From: Fusobacterium sp. FSA-380-WT-3A
GTDB lineage: Bacteria; Fusobacteriota; Fusobacteriia; Fusobacteriales; Fusobacteriaceae
DNA: 33,704 bases
NCBI RefSeq assembly: GCF_012843705.1
Contig: NZ_JABAFQ010000021.1
Location: forward strand, 1 to 33,704
Reading direction: 5' to 3'
The notes beneath the pieces are model-generated. The model was not told the DNA's origin. It worked only from the letters and a program-made list of their open reading frames with translations, and did no database searches. This document shows positions 18,231 through 27,237 of the stretch, in pieces. Position 1 is the first letter of the stretch, and each line of letters starts with the position of its first letter. Made by a program: the position numbers and the translations under genes.

Positions 18231-19463
18231 CTAAATATTTTTTAATTTTCTTTTAGAAGCTGAGGCTATTCCTAACTCTTCCCTATATTTTGCCACAGTT
18301 CTCCTAGCAATTTTAAAATTATGCAAATTTATATAGTCAGCCATATATTGGTCTGTATATGGTTTTTCTCTATCTTCCTCTAAAATTAAATTTTCTATAA
18401 TTTCACAAATCATCTCTTTTTCATCATTTAATACAAATAAATCCTTTATTCTCAATATCCCTTTATCTGAAGATATATATTTATTCTTTATAGCTCTTGA
18501 AATAGTTGATTCATGAATTTCTAATTTTTCAGCAACCTCTTTTAGAGTGAGATTTTTTAATTTCCCATTCTCTTGTGAAAAATATTCATACTGTCTTTCT
18601 AATATGACCTCTAATATATTCTTTAAAGTTTCATATCTTTTTTCTATAAATTTTATTAAATTATTAGCAGAATTATAATAAGTCTTATCTATATTTTCCA
18701 CTTCTTTTATCTTTACTTTTGGAAGATTACCATAAAGCATTATAACTTTATACTCTCCATCAACTAACTTTATTTCTGCTTCTGGAGAAATATAATTTAC
18801 TGGTTCCCCCATATAAAAACCACGGGAAGGAATAGGATTTAATTTTCTAATCATTTCAAAATATTTTTTTAGTTGCTCTGAAGTAATTTTTAATTTTTCA
18901 CAAATCTTGTCTACTTTTCCCTCTGCTAATTCTCTTAAAAAATATTTTATTAGATTTTCTAAAACTATGTCATTTATCTGTTTTTTATGTAGTTGAATTA
19001 TAAGACACTCTTCTAAATTTTGAGCTCCTATCCCTACTGGTTCTAAAGATTTTACTATTTCTATAGCCTTCTCTATCTCTTTTAGAGGAAATTTAGTCAA
19101 ATCTTTTATCTCTTGTTTTTTTAATAAAAGATAACCTCTTTTATCTAAATTATTTATTATGTAAGAACAAAGAAATCTCATACTTTTATTGATTTTTAAA
19201 TATCCTATTTGCTCTTCTAAATAATCAATTAAACTTTCCTCTTTATGAGCTATATCTAAAGGAGAAAACTCCTCTTCATCATCTGAAAAATTTTTTCTAT
19301 TGATGCTTGTATATTCTACCTCTATATATGGATTAATTTCTTTTTCTTTTAAAATATATTTTTCTAAATCATAGGAAGACATCTCTAAAATATTCAGAGA
19401 GACTTTCATTTCTTGTGTTAAAACTAATTTTAAATCTTGTTTTAAATTTAATGAAAAATCCAT
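18231..19463 (-). CDS. rpoN: RNA polymerase sigma-54 factor
   Basis: Sigma-54 of 410 residues, which recognises -24/-12 promoters and needs an ATPase activator such as the next gene's product. Region I is visible (LVLTQEMKVSLNILEMSS), followed by a short acidic region II. The core-binding part comes next, then a helix-turn-helix (LEIHESTISRAIKN), and the RpoN box appears as ARRTVAKYREELGI near the C-terminus. Somewhat shorter than proteobacterial RpoN. It follows the lipoprotein gene by 19 bp. Confidence 0.95.
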   Translation of the reverse strand: MDFSLNLKQDLKLVLTQEMKVSLNILEMSSYDLEKYILKEKEINPYIEVEYTSINRKNFSDDEEEFSPLDIAHKEESLIDYLEEQIGYLKINKSMRFLCSYIINNLDKRGYLLLKKQEIKDLTKFPLKEIEKAIEIVKSLEPVGIGAQNLEECLIIQLHKKQINDIVLENLIKYFLRELAEGKVDKICEKLKITSEQLKKYFEMIRKLNPIPSRGFYMGEPVNYISPEAEIKLVDGEYKVIMLYGNLPKVKIKEVENIDKTYYNSANNLIKFIEKRYETLKNILEVILERQYEYFSQENGKLKNLTLKEVAEKLEIHESTISRAIKNKYISSDKGILRIKDLFVLNDEKEMICEIIENLILEEDREKPYTDQYMADYINLHNFKIARRTVAKYREELGIASASKRKLKNI

Positions 19464-19482
19464 CTCTCCTCCTAATTATTTT

Positions 19483-20736
19483 TTATTTTAAAGTTTCTAT
19501 TAATTTTTCTACTTCAATATCTTTTGGAATATCTATTTTTCCAACTTCTAAAGTATTATCTGGTATATTTTCCATATCATTCATTTCTACTGCAATAGAA
19601 TCAAAATTTTCATACATCTCTTTTGCTTTATTTGTTTCTGTTTCAACTTTTTTCTCTATAATATCCACTTTTTTCTCTAATATTTTATAAGTTTCTCCCA
19701 CTTTTATATTATTTCCTTCAATGTTAGGATTTAATCTTTTTATTTCATCAACAGTTGTATTATATTCTCTAGCTAAAGAATATAAAGTATTTCCTGGTTG
19801 AACTTTATAATATATATCTTCACCCTTTGTAATTTCCTCTTTTATTGTACTTTCTTTTGTAGTTTTTCTTTCATTTTCAGGAATATAAATATCGCTTAAT
19901 TTTAATTTTTCATGGACTATTCTATTTAATGATTTCTTATCAGCTTTTAAATCTACTTTTGTAACTCCAATACTTCCAAAAGAATTTTCTTCTTTAATTA
20001 TATAAGTATTATTCATTTTTTGATTCATAGCTTTCCCTTGTCCACTTACTACCATTAAATCTATTCCAGGAATATTTTTAGCTAATTCTGTAGCATTCCA
20101 CTCTGTATTTTCTCCAAAAGAAGAAAGAGCTATTATAAAATCTATATTATTTTCTTTTATTAATCTAACTAAATTAGGAATAACTAATATAGGCTCTTGA
20201 ATTATCAATTCCCCTTTTGTTTTTTTATCCATTATTTCACTATATAACTCTGGAGAAACTATTCCTATAATAGCAAATCTTTTATTTCCTGCTCTTCCTA
20301 ATAAATATGGTTTTACAAAATCTCTTCCATCTCTATATTTAACGTTTGAAGCTACTATTTTAAAATTAGAAATTTTCTCTAATTCTTTTATTCTCTCTGC
20401 TCCATAATAAAAATCACCTTTTCCTAAAGTAGTAACTTTTAATCCTACTCCATTTAATACTTTTGCTACTCCTGCTCCCTTAGTACTTTCTGAAAAATTA
20501 CTTCCTGAAAAATTTCCTCCTGCATCTAAATATAAAACTTTTTCTTTTCCATGTTCTCTTTCTTTATCTTTTATTATTGTTGCCAATCTTGGATATCCTA
20601 TTCCTTCTTGAATCTTTCCATTTATATTATTTGTACTAACTATTGCTAAATCATAAATTATAGGAGAGTCCTCTTTCTCTTCTATAGCTGTACATCCTAC
20701 TAATAAAATCATTAATAAATAAATTATTTTCTTCAA
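19483..20736 (-). CDS. Lipoprotein: degenerate UshA-like phosphoesterase fold plus LysM
   Basis: A 417-residue lipoprotein with lipobox LVGC (C15). Residues 27-270 follow the 5'-nucleotidase/UshA metallophosphoesterase layout, but the metal-binding motifs are altered: STNNING for TNDxHG, LDAGGNFSG for AGDxxxG, LGKGDFYYG for GNHEFD, LSSFG for LSHxG, and SGQG for GGHxH. It is therefore probably not an active hydrolase. A LysM domain follows at about 309-353 (YYKVQPGNTLYSLAREYN), which binds peptidoglycan, and then a charged tail. The start is TTG at 20736 with GGAGGGAG upstream. First gene of the rpoN operon. The function is unknown; a wall-anchored sensor or scaffold is inference. Confidence 0.8.
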   Translation of the reverse strand: MKKIIYLLMILLVGCTAIEEKEDSPIIYDLAIVSTNNINGKIQEGIGYPRLATIIKDKEREHGKEKVLYLDAGGNFSGSNFSESTKGAGVAKVLNGVGLKVTTLGKGDFYYGAERIKELEKISNFKIVASNVKYRDGRDFVKPYLLGRAGNKRFAIIGIVSPELYSEIMDKKTKGELIIQEPILVIPNLVRLIKENNIDFIIALSSFGENTEWNATELAKNIPGIDLMVVSGQGKAMNQKMNNTYIIKEENSFGSIGVTKVDLKADKKSLNRIVHEKLKLSDIYIPENERKTTKESTIKEEITKGEDIYYKVQPGNTLYSLAREYNTTVDEIKRLNPNIEGNNIKVGETYKILEKKVDIIEKKVETETNKAKEMYENFDSIAVEMNDMENIPDNTLEVGKIDIPKDIEVEKLIETLK

Positions 20737-20770
20737 AATAACTCCCTCCTTTTATATATTTACTACCATT

Positions 20771-20776
20771 ATTATA
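20771..20776 (-). promoter_or_regulatory. -10 element of the lipoprotein-rpoN operon
   Basis: TATAAT on the minus strand, 34 bp before the TTG start, with only a weak A-rich -35 region. No -24/-12 sigma-54 promoter is seen here, so sigma-54 autoregulation is not indicated. Confidence 0.4.
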
Positions 20777-20818
20777 CTATAATTTATTCTTTTTTTCATA
20801 ATTTTTTTATTCTTGTGA

Positions 20819-20824
20819 TATAAT
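20819..20824 (+). promoter_or_regulatory. Extended -10 of the FplA-like gene
   Basis: TGATATAAT, with TATAAT at 20819-20824, lies 27 bp before the ATG. No good -35 is visible, which fits an extended -10 promoter. Confidence 0.5.
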
Positions 20825-20851
20825 TTAATAAAAAATTTGTGGAGGAATATT

Positions 20852-23191
20852 ATGAAAAAAATTTTACTTATTTTTCTTTTTATAATTTCATTTGTCTTTT
20901 CTTTTTCCCAAGAGGAAAAATACTATGGAAAAATAAATAGTAAAGAGGACAAAATAAATTCTATAAATAATCATATAAAAGTTTTAGAAGATTATATTAA
21001 AGAATTAGAAGAATTAAAAACTTATGTAAATAAAAACAAATTTGACATTAATAAAAAGTCTGGTTCTCCAAAAATTGCTTTAGTACTAAGTGGTGGAGGT
21101 GCTAAAGGTGCTGGACATGTTGGAGTTTTAAAAGTTTTAGAAAAATATAATGTTCCTATTGATATGATAATTGGAACCAGTGCTGGAAGTATTGTGGGAG
21201 CCATGTACTCCATTGGTTATTCTCCAAAAGAAATAGAAGATTTTTTACTCACTCAAGAATTTGAAAAATTATTTTCAAACTCTCCAGACCGTTCTTTAAA
21301 AAATATAACTCAAAAAATTAATGAAACTAAAGGTACTCTTAGTGTTTCTATAGATAGTAACAATGATATACACTTCCCTTTAGGAGCTATAAATGGAGAG
21401 CATATTTATCTTAACTTTAAAAAAACTTTTGAAAGAGTTGAAAGAATAAATAATTTTGATGAATTTCCAATAAAATTTAGAGCTGTCACTACTGATATTA
21501 ATACAGGAGAAGCCATTACTGTAAAAGATGGAGATTTAGCAAAGGCTGTTCTTATGAGTATGGCCATTCCCTCTATCATCATTCCTATAAAACATCAAGA
21601 TAGTTTCTTTGTTGATGGAGGAGTTGCTAATAATTTTCCTGTTGTAGAAGCTATGAAAGCTGGTGCAGATATAATAATAGCTGTTGATATTACAGCTGAC
21701 CCTAAAAATATATCAAATAATTCTAATGTTGTGGAAGTTATTGATAAAATTTCTGGATATAACAGTATGAAGAATACAAAAATTCAAAAAAATTATGCGG
21801 ATATTTTAATAGTTCCCGATGTTAAAAAATTTGGAACTTTAGATTTTGAAAATATTCCTCCTATTATTAAAGAGGGAGAAATAGCTGCTGAAAACTTCTC
21901 TTCAAATCTAAAAAAACTTTCTAATAAAGAAAAATTTCTTGCTATAAAAGAAAAAGCTAAAGTTTTAACAAAGTTTGAAGGTCCTATTAATTCTATAAAT
22001 CTAGTTGGAAATTCAACTTTTACTCATAAAAAAGCTATGGATTTAAAACCACAAACTAATAATTATACAATAGATGATTTAAATACTTGGACAAATAAAA
22101 TATATGCTCTATCATATGTGGATAGAATTTTCTATAAGGTTCAAAATGATGATATTACTTTTTCTTTAGAGGAAAGTCCTCTATTTAAAATTTATGGAAA
22201 TTTCCTTTATATTTCTAGTGATTATGGTATGGCTTTAAATTTAAATACTGATTTACCTTATAGTAATAGTTTTGGTAATAACTACTATGTAAAAACTGAA
22301 ATTTCATCTTTTCCTAAATTAACTTTAGGAAATAAAAATACTTTTGAAATATTTAATATTGATTTTTCAAGAAATTACAGTTTATCATATCAATATTCTC
22401 CTGTATTCCTTTATGGTTGGAATTCAGGAAAACTTATTTCAAAATACACTACAAAAGCTTTAGGTTTTCAATATGATATTTCTTCTCCACTTTTTAATAA
22501 TCTTCTTTTTGGTATATCTACAGGATGGAAATATTCTAAAAATTATTTTACTTCTGGATTACCTTATGATTTAGAAGATATAGATATTGAAAATTACATT
22601 TGGGGTGGTTCTTATATTATCTATGATAACTTAGATTCTATTTCATTTCCTACTAGAGGAACTTTTTCTTACTTAGCTGGTTTTGTTGATAGGGGAATTT
22701 CTAATTCTGGTTTTGATTTTCATGGATATAAATTTAATTTATTTAAAGCTTTTCCTATTAATAAAAAACTTTCTTTTGGTGCTTTTACTTCTGGAGGACA
22801 ATTATTTAATGATGACTTTAATTACAGATATGAAGGTTTATTTAAAATAGGTGGAACAAAAAAATTTAGTTTAAATTATAAAGAGTTTGATTTTTATGGT
22901 ATCCCTTATTATGGAATAGTTACTGATAAAGTTATCTCCGGTGGTATTTCTTTACAATATAGTTTAGGACCTAATATTTATCTTATTGGTAGATATAATG
23001 CTATTTCTTTTAATTCAGATTCAAAAAATTTCTTTTACCAAAAAGATAGTGAGTTTACAGATAATTTTTATAATGGTTATGGTATTGGTATAGGTTGGGA
23101 TACATTATTAGGACCTCTTGAATTTTCATTAACAAATGATTCTATTAATAATGGTTTTCTATTCAATATTTATTTTGGTTATACTTTCTAA
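20852..23191 (+). CDS. fplA: Patatin-like phospholipase, type Vd autotransporter (FplA-like)
   Basis: A surface phospholipase A1 of this architecture is known from Fusobacterium nucleatum (FplA). The 779-residue product has a signal peptide (MKKILLIFLFIISFVFSFS), a short coiled coil, then a patatin domain. The oxyanion loop is GGGAKG (81-86), the nucleophile is S110 in GTSAGS, and the partner is D255 in VDGG. A POTRA-like segment follows at about 370-430, then a 16-strand-type barrel ending in YFGYTF. All catalytic motifs are intact. ATG 20852 follows GGAGG; the TTG at 20837 overlaps that site and is rejected. Single gene, with a strong terminator. Confidence 0.93.
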   Translation: MKKILLIFLFIISFVFSFSQEEKYYGKINSKEDKINSINNHIKVLEDYIKELEELKTYVNKNKFDINKKSGSPKIALVLSGGGAKGAGHVGVLKVLEKYNVPIDMIIGTSAGSIVGAMYSIGYSPKEIEDFLLTQEFEKLFSNSPDRSLKNITQKINETKGTLSVSIDSNNDIHFPLGAINGEHIYLNFKKTFERVERINNFDEFPIKFRAVTTDINTGEAITVKDGDLAKAVLMSMAIPSIIIPIKHQDSFFVDGGVANNFPVVEAMKAGADIIIAVDITADPKNISNNSNVVEVIDKISGYNSMKNTKIQKNYADILIVPDVKKFGTLDFENIPPIIKEGEIAAENFSSNLKKLSNKEKFLAIKEKAKVLTKFEGPINSINLVGNSTFTHKKAMDLKPQTNNYTIDDLNTWTNKIYALSYVDRIFYKVQNDDITFSLEESPLFKIYGNFLYISSDYGMALNLNTDLPYSNSFGNNYYVKTEISSFPKLTLGNKNTFEIFNIDFSRNYSLSYQYSPVFLYGWNSGKLISKYTTKALGFQYDISSPLFNNLLFGISTGWKYSKNYFTSGLPYDLEDIDIENYIWGGSYIIYDNLDSISFPTRGTFSYLAGFVDRGISNSGFDFHGYKFNLFKAFPINKKLSFGAFTSGGQLFNDDFNYRYEGLFKIGGTKKFSLNYKEFDFYGIPYYGIVTDKVISGGISLQYSLGPNIYLIGRYNAISFNSDSKNFFYQKDSEFTDNFYNGYGIGIGWDTLLGPLEFSLTNDSINNGFLFNIYFGYTF

Positions 23192-23197
23192 AATAAT

Positions 23198-23239
23198 AAA
23201 AACTCTACAAGTTAGAATATTCTAACTTGTAGAGTTTTT
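23198..23239. terminator. Bidirectional terminator between the FplA-like gene and the SQ operon
   Basis: A long perfect palindrome centred between 23218 and 23219 (CTCTACAAGTTAGAAT arm). It has T runs on both strands and touches the stop codon of the ROK gene. Confidence 0.9.
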
Positions 23240-24372
23240 TAGTAATTATTAAAAAAATCTTCTAATATCAATATAGCTCCTGCTATTTTTCTTTTATATG
23301 AATAATCTTTCATACAACTTATATTCTCTTGTTTTATATTACTTGGTTTATTTTTCAATTTATTTTTAAATGCTTTAAAAAATCTTTCCTCTGAAAAAAA
23401 TCTCCCACTTAAAATTAATTCATCTACAGGAACTATCCAACTTGCCAAAATAATATAATCTGATAAAATATCTAAAACGTTATTTAGTATCTCCATTCCT
23501 GATTTTTTAGATACTCTATTTACAAAATCAAAATCTGTTTCTTCTTCATTTTTTTCATATCCTAAATCAATAAATTTTTTAACCACATGGTCAAAATGAA
23601 CCTCAGATTCAACACAACCACTTTTTTTACAGATAGAACAGTAATTATTACTATTTTTTCTAAATAAAGGAGCATGTCCAAATTCTATCGGTTTATTTTC
23701 TGTCCCTTGTAAAATCTTTCCATCTAATACTACAGAAGTTCCTACACCTGGTCCATATTTTAAAACCCAAAAATTTCTATGGTTTTCTTTAAAATGCATC
23801 TCACTTAAAACAAGACCTTTCATATTATTTTCCAAAAGGCATTTTATTTCTAATCTTTTTTCTACTATTTCTAAAATATTAGGGATTGGACTACTTATAG
23901 CAATTTTATTTTCTATTTCTCCTTGAACTAAAATTCCCATTCCCAAAATTTTTTCTTTTATTTCTTTTATTTCGTTTTCAATAAAATCTAAAATTTTATT
24001 AAATTCTTCAATATCAAAGCTTTTCTCTCTAGACCATTCTTTTTCAAAAATAATATTTGCTTTCAAATCTGTTATTATAAAGATTATTTTTCTTTTTTGA
24101 ATTTCAAGTCCTAAACAAAATCTTGATTTTTCATTTATATCAATTAGAATTTTCTTTCTCCCAACTTTATTTTCAGTTACTTCCCCTAATTCTACTAATA
24201 ACCCTTCTTTTATCAAGTCACTAGTTAAAATTGTTAATGTCGCTGTTGTTAATTTCAAATCTTCTGCTATTTTTTTCCTAGAACTTGCCCCATATGTATT
24301 TAAATATGATAAAACTGCCCCTATATTTGAAGACCTCACAGTCTCCATATTTAATCCTCTACCTTTGCCCAT
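23239..24372 (-). CDS. ROK family transcriptional regulator of the SQ operon
   Basis: NagC/XylR-type repressor of 377 residues. An N-terminal winged helix-turn-helix is at about 15-75 (SRKKIAEDLKLTTATLTILT). A sugar-kinase-like ROK domain follows, with GPGVGTSVVLDGKIL, the EFGH motif and the zinc-binding CSICKKSGCVE. It is the last gene of the catabolic operon but also has its own promoter and a nearby inverted repeat, which fits autoregulation. An alternative ATG at 24348 has a comparable ribosome site; 24372 has AAGGTG. The inducer is inferred to be SQ or a product. Confidence 0.88.
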   Translation of the reverse strand: MGKGRGLNMETVRSSNIGAVLSYLNTYGASSRKKIAEDLKLTTATLTILTSDLIKEGLLVELGEVTENKVGRKKILIDINEKSRFCLGLEIQKRKIIFIITDLKANIIFEKEWSREKSFDIEEFNKILDFIENEIKEIKEKILGMGILVQGEIENKIAISSPIPNILEIVEKRLEIKCLLENNMKGLVLSEMHFKENHRNFWVLKYGPGVGTSVVLDGKILQGTENKPIEFGHAPLFRKNSNNYCSICKKSGCVESEVHFDHVVKKFIDLGYEKNEEETDFDFVNRVSKKSGMEILNNVLDILSDYIILASWIVPVDELILSGRFFSEERFFKAFKNKLKNKPSNIKQENISCMKDYSYKRKIAGAILILEDFFNNY

Positions 24373-24406
24373 TCTTTCACCTTATTTCTATTTTTATATC
24401 TTTTAA

Positions 24407-24420
24407 AATACAATCGTATT
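24407..24420. promoter_or_regulatory. Operator-like inverted repeat before the ROK gene
   Basis: AATAC-AATC-GTATT, a 5-bp perfect inverted repeat around four bases, lying about +4 to +17 from the predicted transcript start. That position suits a repressor site, possibly for the ROK protein itself. Confidence 0.4.
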
Positions 24421-24430
24421 CTTTTTATTA

Positions 24431-24459
24431 AGTATATAATATTTTTGTAAATTTCTCAA
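24431..24459 (-). promoter_or_regulatory. Internal promoter of the ROK regulator gene
   Basis: On the minus strand TTGAGA (24459-24454), 17-bp spacer, TATACT (24436-24431). The start of transcription would be near 24424. Confidence 0.65.
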
Positions 24460-24467
24460 TATAAAAA

Positions 24468-25178
24468 TCAGAACAATAAAGTAACTCCAGAAATTATTAG
24501 TAATATATAAGTTATTAATAAAAATAATTTCTGGCTCATTTTTTTATGTAAAATATTTCCTATTATAGCCCCAATTATTACAGGAGGAATTCCCCACATC
24601 AATTTAGTTACTGTTTCAGGAGTAAATAGACCTATTGCATAATGACTATATCCTAAATAACTATTTAATATAAGCCAAACACAAGAAACTGTTGCTCTAA
24701 ATTCTGTTTTTTCTTTAAATTTTTTAGCAGCATATATTATCAATAAAGGTCCTCCAGAAACAAACATTCCATGTATAATTCCAGCAACAAAAACAATCAT
24801 TACAAGAAAAAATTCTGGTAAATCTTTTTCTGTTTTTACTAAAAGTCCTTTTAAAGCTATCCCTATTATAAATATTGCATAAAATTTTAAAAGCATTGGA
24901 ACTGGTAAAACAGAATATATATAATTTCCTAACACAAGTCCTAAAAACATTATTATCATAATTTTTAAAAACTCTTTAACATTTAAACTTTTATATGAAA
25001 TTATTACTATCCAAACTGCCACTAATAATCCCATAATATTTAATATTGGTTTTGCTACATCTATTCCTTCTAATAAAATACTAGGAGGCATTGCTAATAC
25101 TGTCCCAGCAAATCCTGTAATTCCTTGGACTATATTAGTTAAAAATAATACTAATAAAAATAATCCTTCTTTTAACAT
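24468..25178 (-). CDS. TauE/SafE family exporter, likely sulfonate (DHPS) export
   Basis: Inner membrane protein of 236 residues, almost wholly hydrophobic, with the family's two half-repeats: GITGFAGTVLAMP near the start and GIIHGMFVSGGPLLIIYA in the second half. TauE/SafE proteins move sulfite and organosulfonates out of the cell. Lying just after the sulfoquinovosidase gene in a sulfoglycolytic operon, it most likely exports 2,3-dihydroxypropane-1-sulfonate, which is inference from context. ATG follows GAGGAGGAAAA. Confidence 0.88.
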   Translation of the reverse strand: MLKEGLFLLVLFLTNIVQGITGFAGTVLAMPPSILLEGIDVAKPILNIMGLLVAVWIVIISYKSLNVKEFLKIMIIMFLGLVLGNYIYSVLPVPMLLKFYAIFIIGIALKGLLVKTEKDLPEFFLVMIVFVAGIIHGMFVSGGPLLIIYAAKKFKEKTEFRATVSCVWLILNSYLGYSHYAIGLFTPETVTKLMWGIPPVIIGAIIGNILHKKMSQKLFLLITYILLIISGVTLLF

Positions 25179-25200
25179 TTTTCCTCCTCTAATTAAAGAA

Positions 25201-25224
25201 AGATACTTGAATAATCAAGCATCT
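25201..25224 (-). terminator. Intercistronic hairpin between sulfoquinovosidase and exporter genes
   Basis: AGATACTTGA and TCAAGCATCT pair over 10 bp (one G-T wobble in the RNA) around four bases. The following T run on the minus strand is weak, so it may be a partial terminator or an RNA-processing/stability element that lowers exporter expression relative to upstream genes. Confidence 0.45.
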
Positions 25225-25248
25225 TCCCTTAGTTAAATATTTAGATTT

Positions 25249-27237
25249 TTAGATTGACTTTAATCCTTCAAATAATGTTTTATACTCAGAAGTTTTTCTA
25301 TAGAATACTGCAGGATATCCAATTGGTACTTCTATTTGATGATGTCCACCTTTATATTCTTTTCCTGTCCATATATGTACCCAAGTATCTTCTGGTAAAT
25401 AAACATCTTTTACTTCTTCTCCCTTATTATAAACAGGAGCTACTAATAAATCTTTTCCATATAAATATTGATATCTAATATCATATGCTTCTTTATCATT
25501 TTCATAATGCATAAATATAGGTCTTTGTACTGGAATTCCTTTTTCAGAAGCCTCAGTTACAAGGGTTTTTGTATAAGGTACTATATGTTTATATATTTTT
25601 GTCATTCTAGCAAGATGTTTTAATGTTTCCATATCTGTATCAAATTGATGATTATCCCCAGGTCTATTTCCTTCATGAGTTCTCATAAATGGAGTGAAAG
25701 CTCCCATTTCAGCCCATCTCATAAATAACTCTTTACTTCTTTTTAATCCATGAAGAGTTGTATATCCTCCTATATCACTATGAGTAAGAGCATTTCCTGT
25801 CATTCCAACTGATAAAGCTCCTACTACAACTGAAGCTAATCCATCTTCTATACACCAATCAACACATTGGTCTCCTGCCCACATTAAAGTACAATATTTT
25901 TGATTTCCTGTATATCCAGCTCTCATAAAATAAACTATTTTTTCTAAATTTCCAGTTTCTTTTACTGCTTCATAATTCACTTTAGCCCATAAAGCAGGCC
26001 AAGCATTATGCATTAATTCCCCATTTCCATTTTTTAGAACAGCATCACTTGGTAAATATTCTCCAAAATCAGCCATCCATCCATCTAATCCGAACTCAAT
26101 AAGTTCTTTTTTCATTTTTCCTTTATACCATTCAAAAGCTTCTGGGTCTGTTAAATCTACTATACCACAATCAAATTCACCAAAATCTACTTTATAATCA
26201 TTTCCATTTTGGTCTTTTGCTAGATATCCATTAGCTTCAGCTTCTTTATAATAAGTGTCTCCTACTATAAAGAATGGATTAGCATATCCTAAGAATCTAA
26301 TTCCTTTTTCTTTTAATTCCCAGATTTTTTTATCTAATCCTGGATAAGTCTCTGGTGACCATTTCCAGTCCCACCAAAGTCTTTTTCCAAAGGAAGTCAT
26401 ATTTATTCCTTCCCAATCTTGACACCAAAGACCAGCTACTTCTACACCAGCTTCAATGGCCTTTTCCATTTTTTCTATTACTAAATCTGTTCCACCTTGA
26501 ATTCCAAGTAATACTCCATTATACACCCACTCAGGTAATTTAGGCTGTCTACCAAAATATCCAGTTAATTTTTCTATGATTTCTAAATAAGTTTCGCCCG
26601 TTTCAATCATAATAAATTCTGGTTTATGCCATACTTGTAATTCATGGAATTTTTCATTTCTAAAATCAAAGTCAGCATATGCTGTTGTTTCCATATGTAA
26701 ATAATATTTTTTTGTAGATACAAATGTAGGTTGAGGATAATATGTTGTATAATAATCTCCACCAGCTCTATCTTTTACATCAGCTTGCCATGTTGTATAA
26801 GTTTTTTTATTTCTTCCTACTCCTGGTTCAGAAGTCCATAGAGGGAAATTTTTTCCTCTTAAGTTAAAGTATGTCATTTGTTCTCCACAACCATATACCT
26901 TTTCTTCTTTATCAGCACAAATTCTAAACCAGTATCTATTTAATTCATCAGATGCTTCTAAGAAATTAATATATATTCTTCCTTCTTTTTCTTCAAAAGA
27001 TATATTTAAAAATTCTTCTCCTCTAAAAAATTTAATTTTATTTTCTTCTAAAATTTCAAACTCTATTAATGCTACTCTTTCTATTACATAATCTTTTATG
27101 TCATAATTTCCTCTATACATATCAAAAGTAGCTTCACCCTTTCCTACAAAGATAAAAGGATTTTTTGTTGAATGAGATATTATTCTTCTTCCATTAACTA
27201 ATAACTCCAAATTTTTCCCATCTACTCTTACTTCAAT
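25249..27237 (-). CDS. yihQ: Sulfoquinovosidase, GH31 (YihQ-type); probable ATT start
   Basis: Hydrolyses sulfoquinovosides such as sulfoquinovosyl glycerol to free sulfoquinovose. The YihQ segments GCGEQMTYFNLRGKNFPLW, TSFGKRLWW and THEGNRPGDN are present, as is the LKSI end. Counting from TTG at 27210, the sulfonate pocket is complete at the spacing of E. coli YihQ: Q238, Q264, R277, W280 and Y483 (E. coli 262, 288, 301, 304, 508, from memory). The nucleophile is D381 in MADFGE and the acid/base D447 in WAGD. TTG 27210 (653 residues) lacks a good ribosome site. The frame stays open upstream, matches YihQ's N-terminus, and has AGGAGG-AAAA-ATT at 27247-27235, the same layout used by ATG genes here. 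I therefore prefer ATT 27237. Confidence 0.93.
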   Translation of the reverse strand: MEVRVDGKNLELLVNGRRIISHSTKNPFIFVGKGEATFDMYRGNYDIKDYVIERVALIEFEILEENKIKFFRGEEFLNISFEEKEGRIYINFLEASDELNRYWFRICADKEEKVYGCGEQMTYFNLRGKNFPLWTSEPGVGRNKKTYTTWQADVKDRAGGDYYTTYYPQPTFVSTKKYYLHMETTAYADFDFRNEKFHELQVWHKPEFIMIETGETYLEIIEKLTGYFGRQPKLPEWVYNGVLLGIQGGTDLVIEKMEKAIEAGVEVAGLWCQDWEGINMTSFGKRLWWDWKWSPETYPGLDKKIWELKEKGIRFLGYANPFFIVGDTYYKEAEANGYLAKDQNGNDYKVDFGEFDCGIVDLTDPEAFEWYKGKMKKELIEFGLDGWMADFGEYLPSDAVLKNGNGELMHNAWPALWAKVNYEAVKETGNLEKIVYFMRAGYTGNQKYCTLMWAGDQCVDWCIEDGLASVVVGALSVGMTGNALTHSDIGGYTTLHGLKRSKELFMRWAEMGAFTPFMRTHEGNRPGDNHQFDTDMETLKHLARMTKIYKHIVPYTKTLVTEASEKGIPVQRPIFMHYENDKEAYDIRYQYLYGKDLLVAPVYNKGEEVKDVYLPEDTWVHIWTGKEYKGGHHQIEVPIGYPAVFYRKTSEYKTLFEGLKSI

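Noticed and set aside
25249-27237. Ordinary alpha-glucosidase or maltase
   Set aside because: The five sulfonate-recognition residues of YihQ and long YihQ-specific segments are present, and the neighbours are sulfoglycolysis genes.
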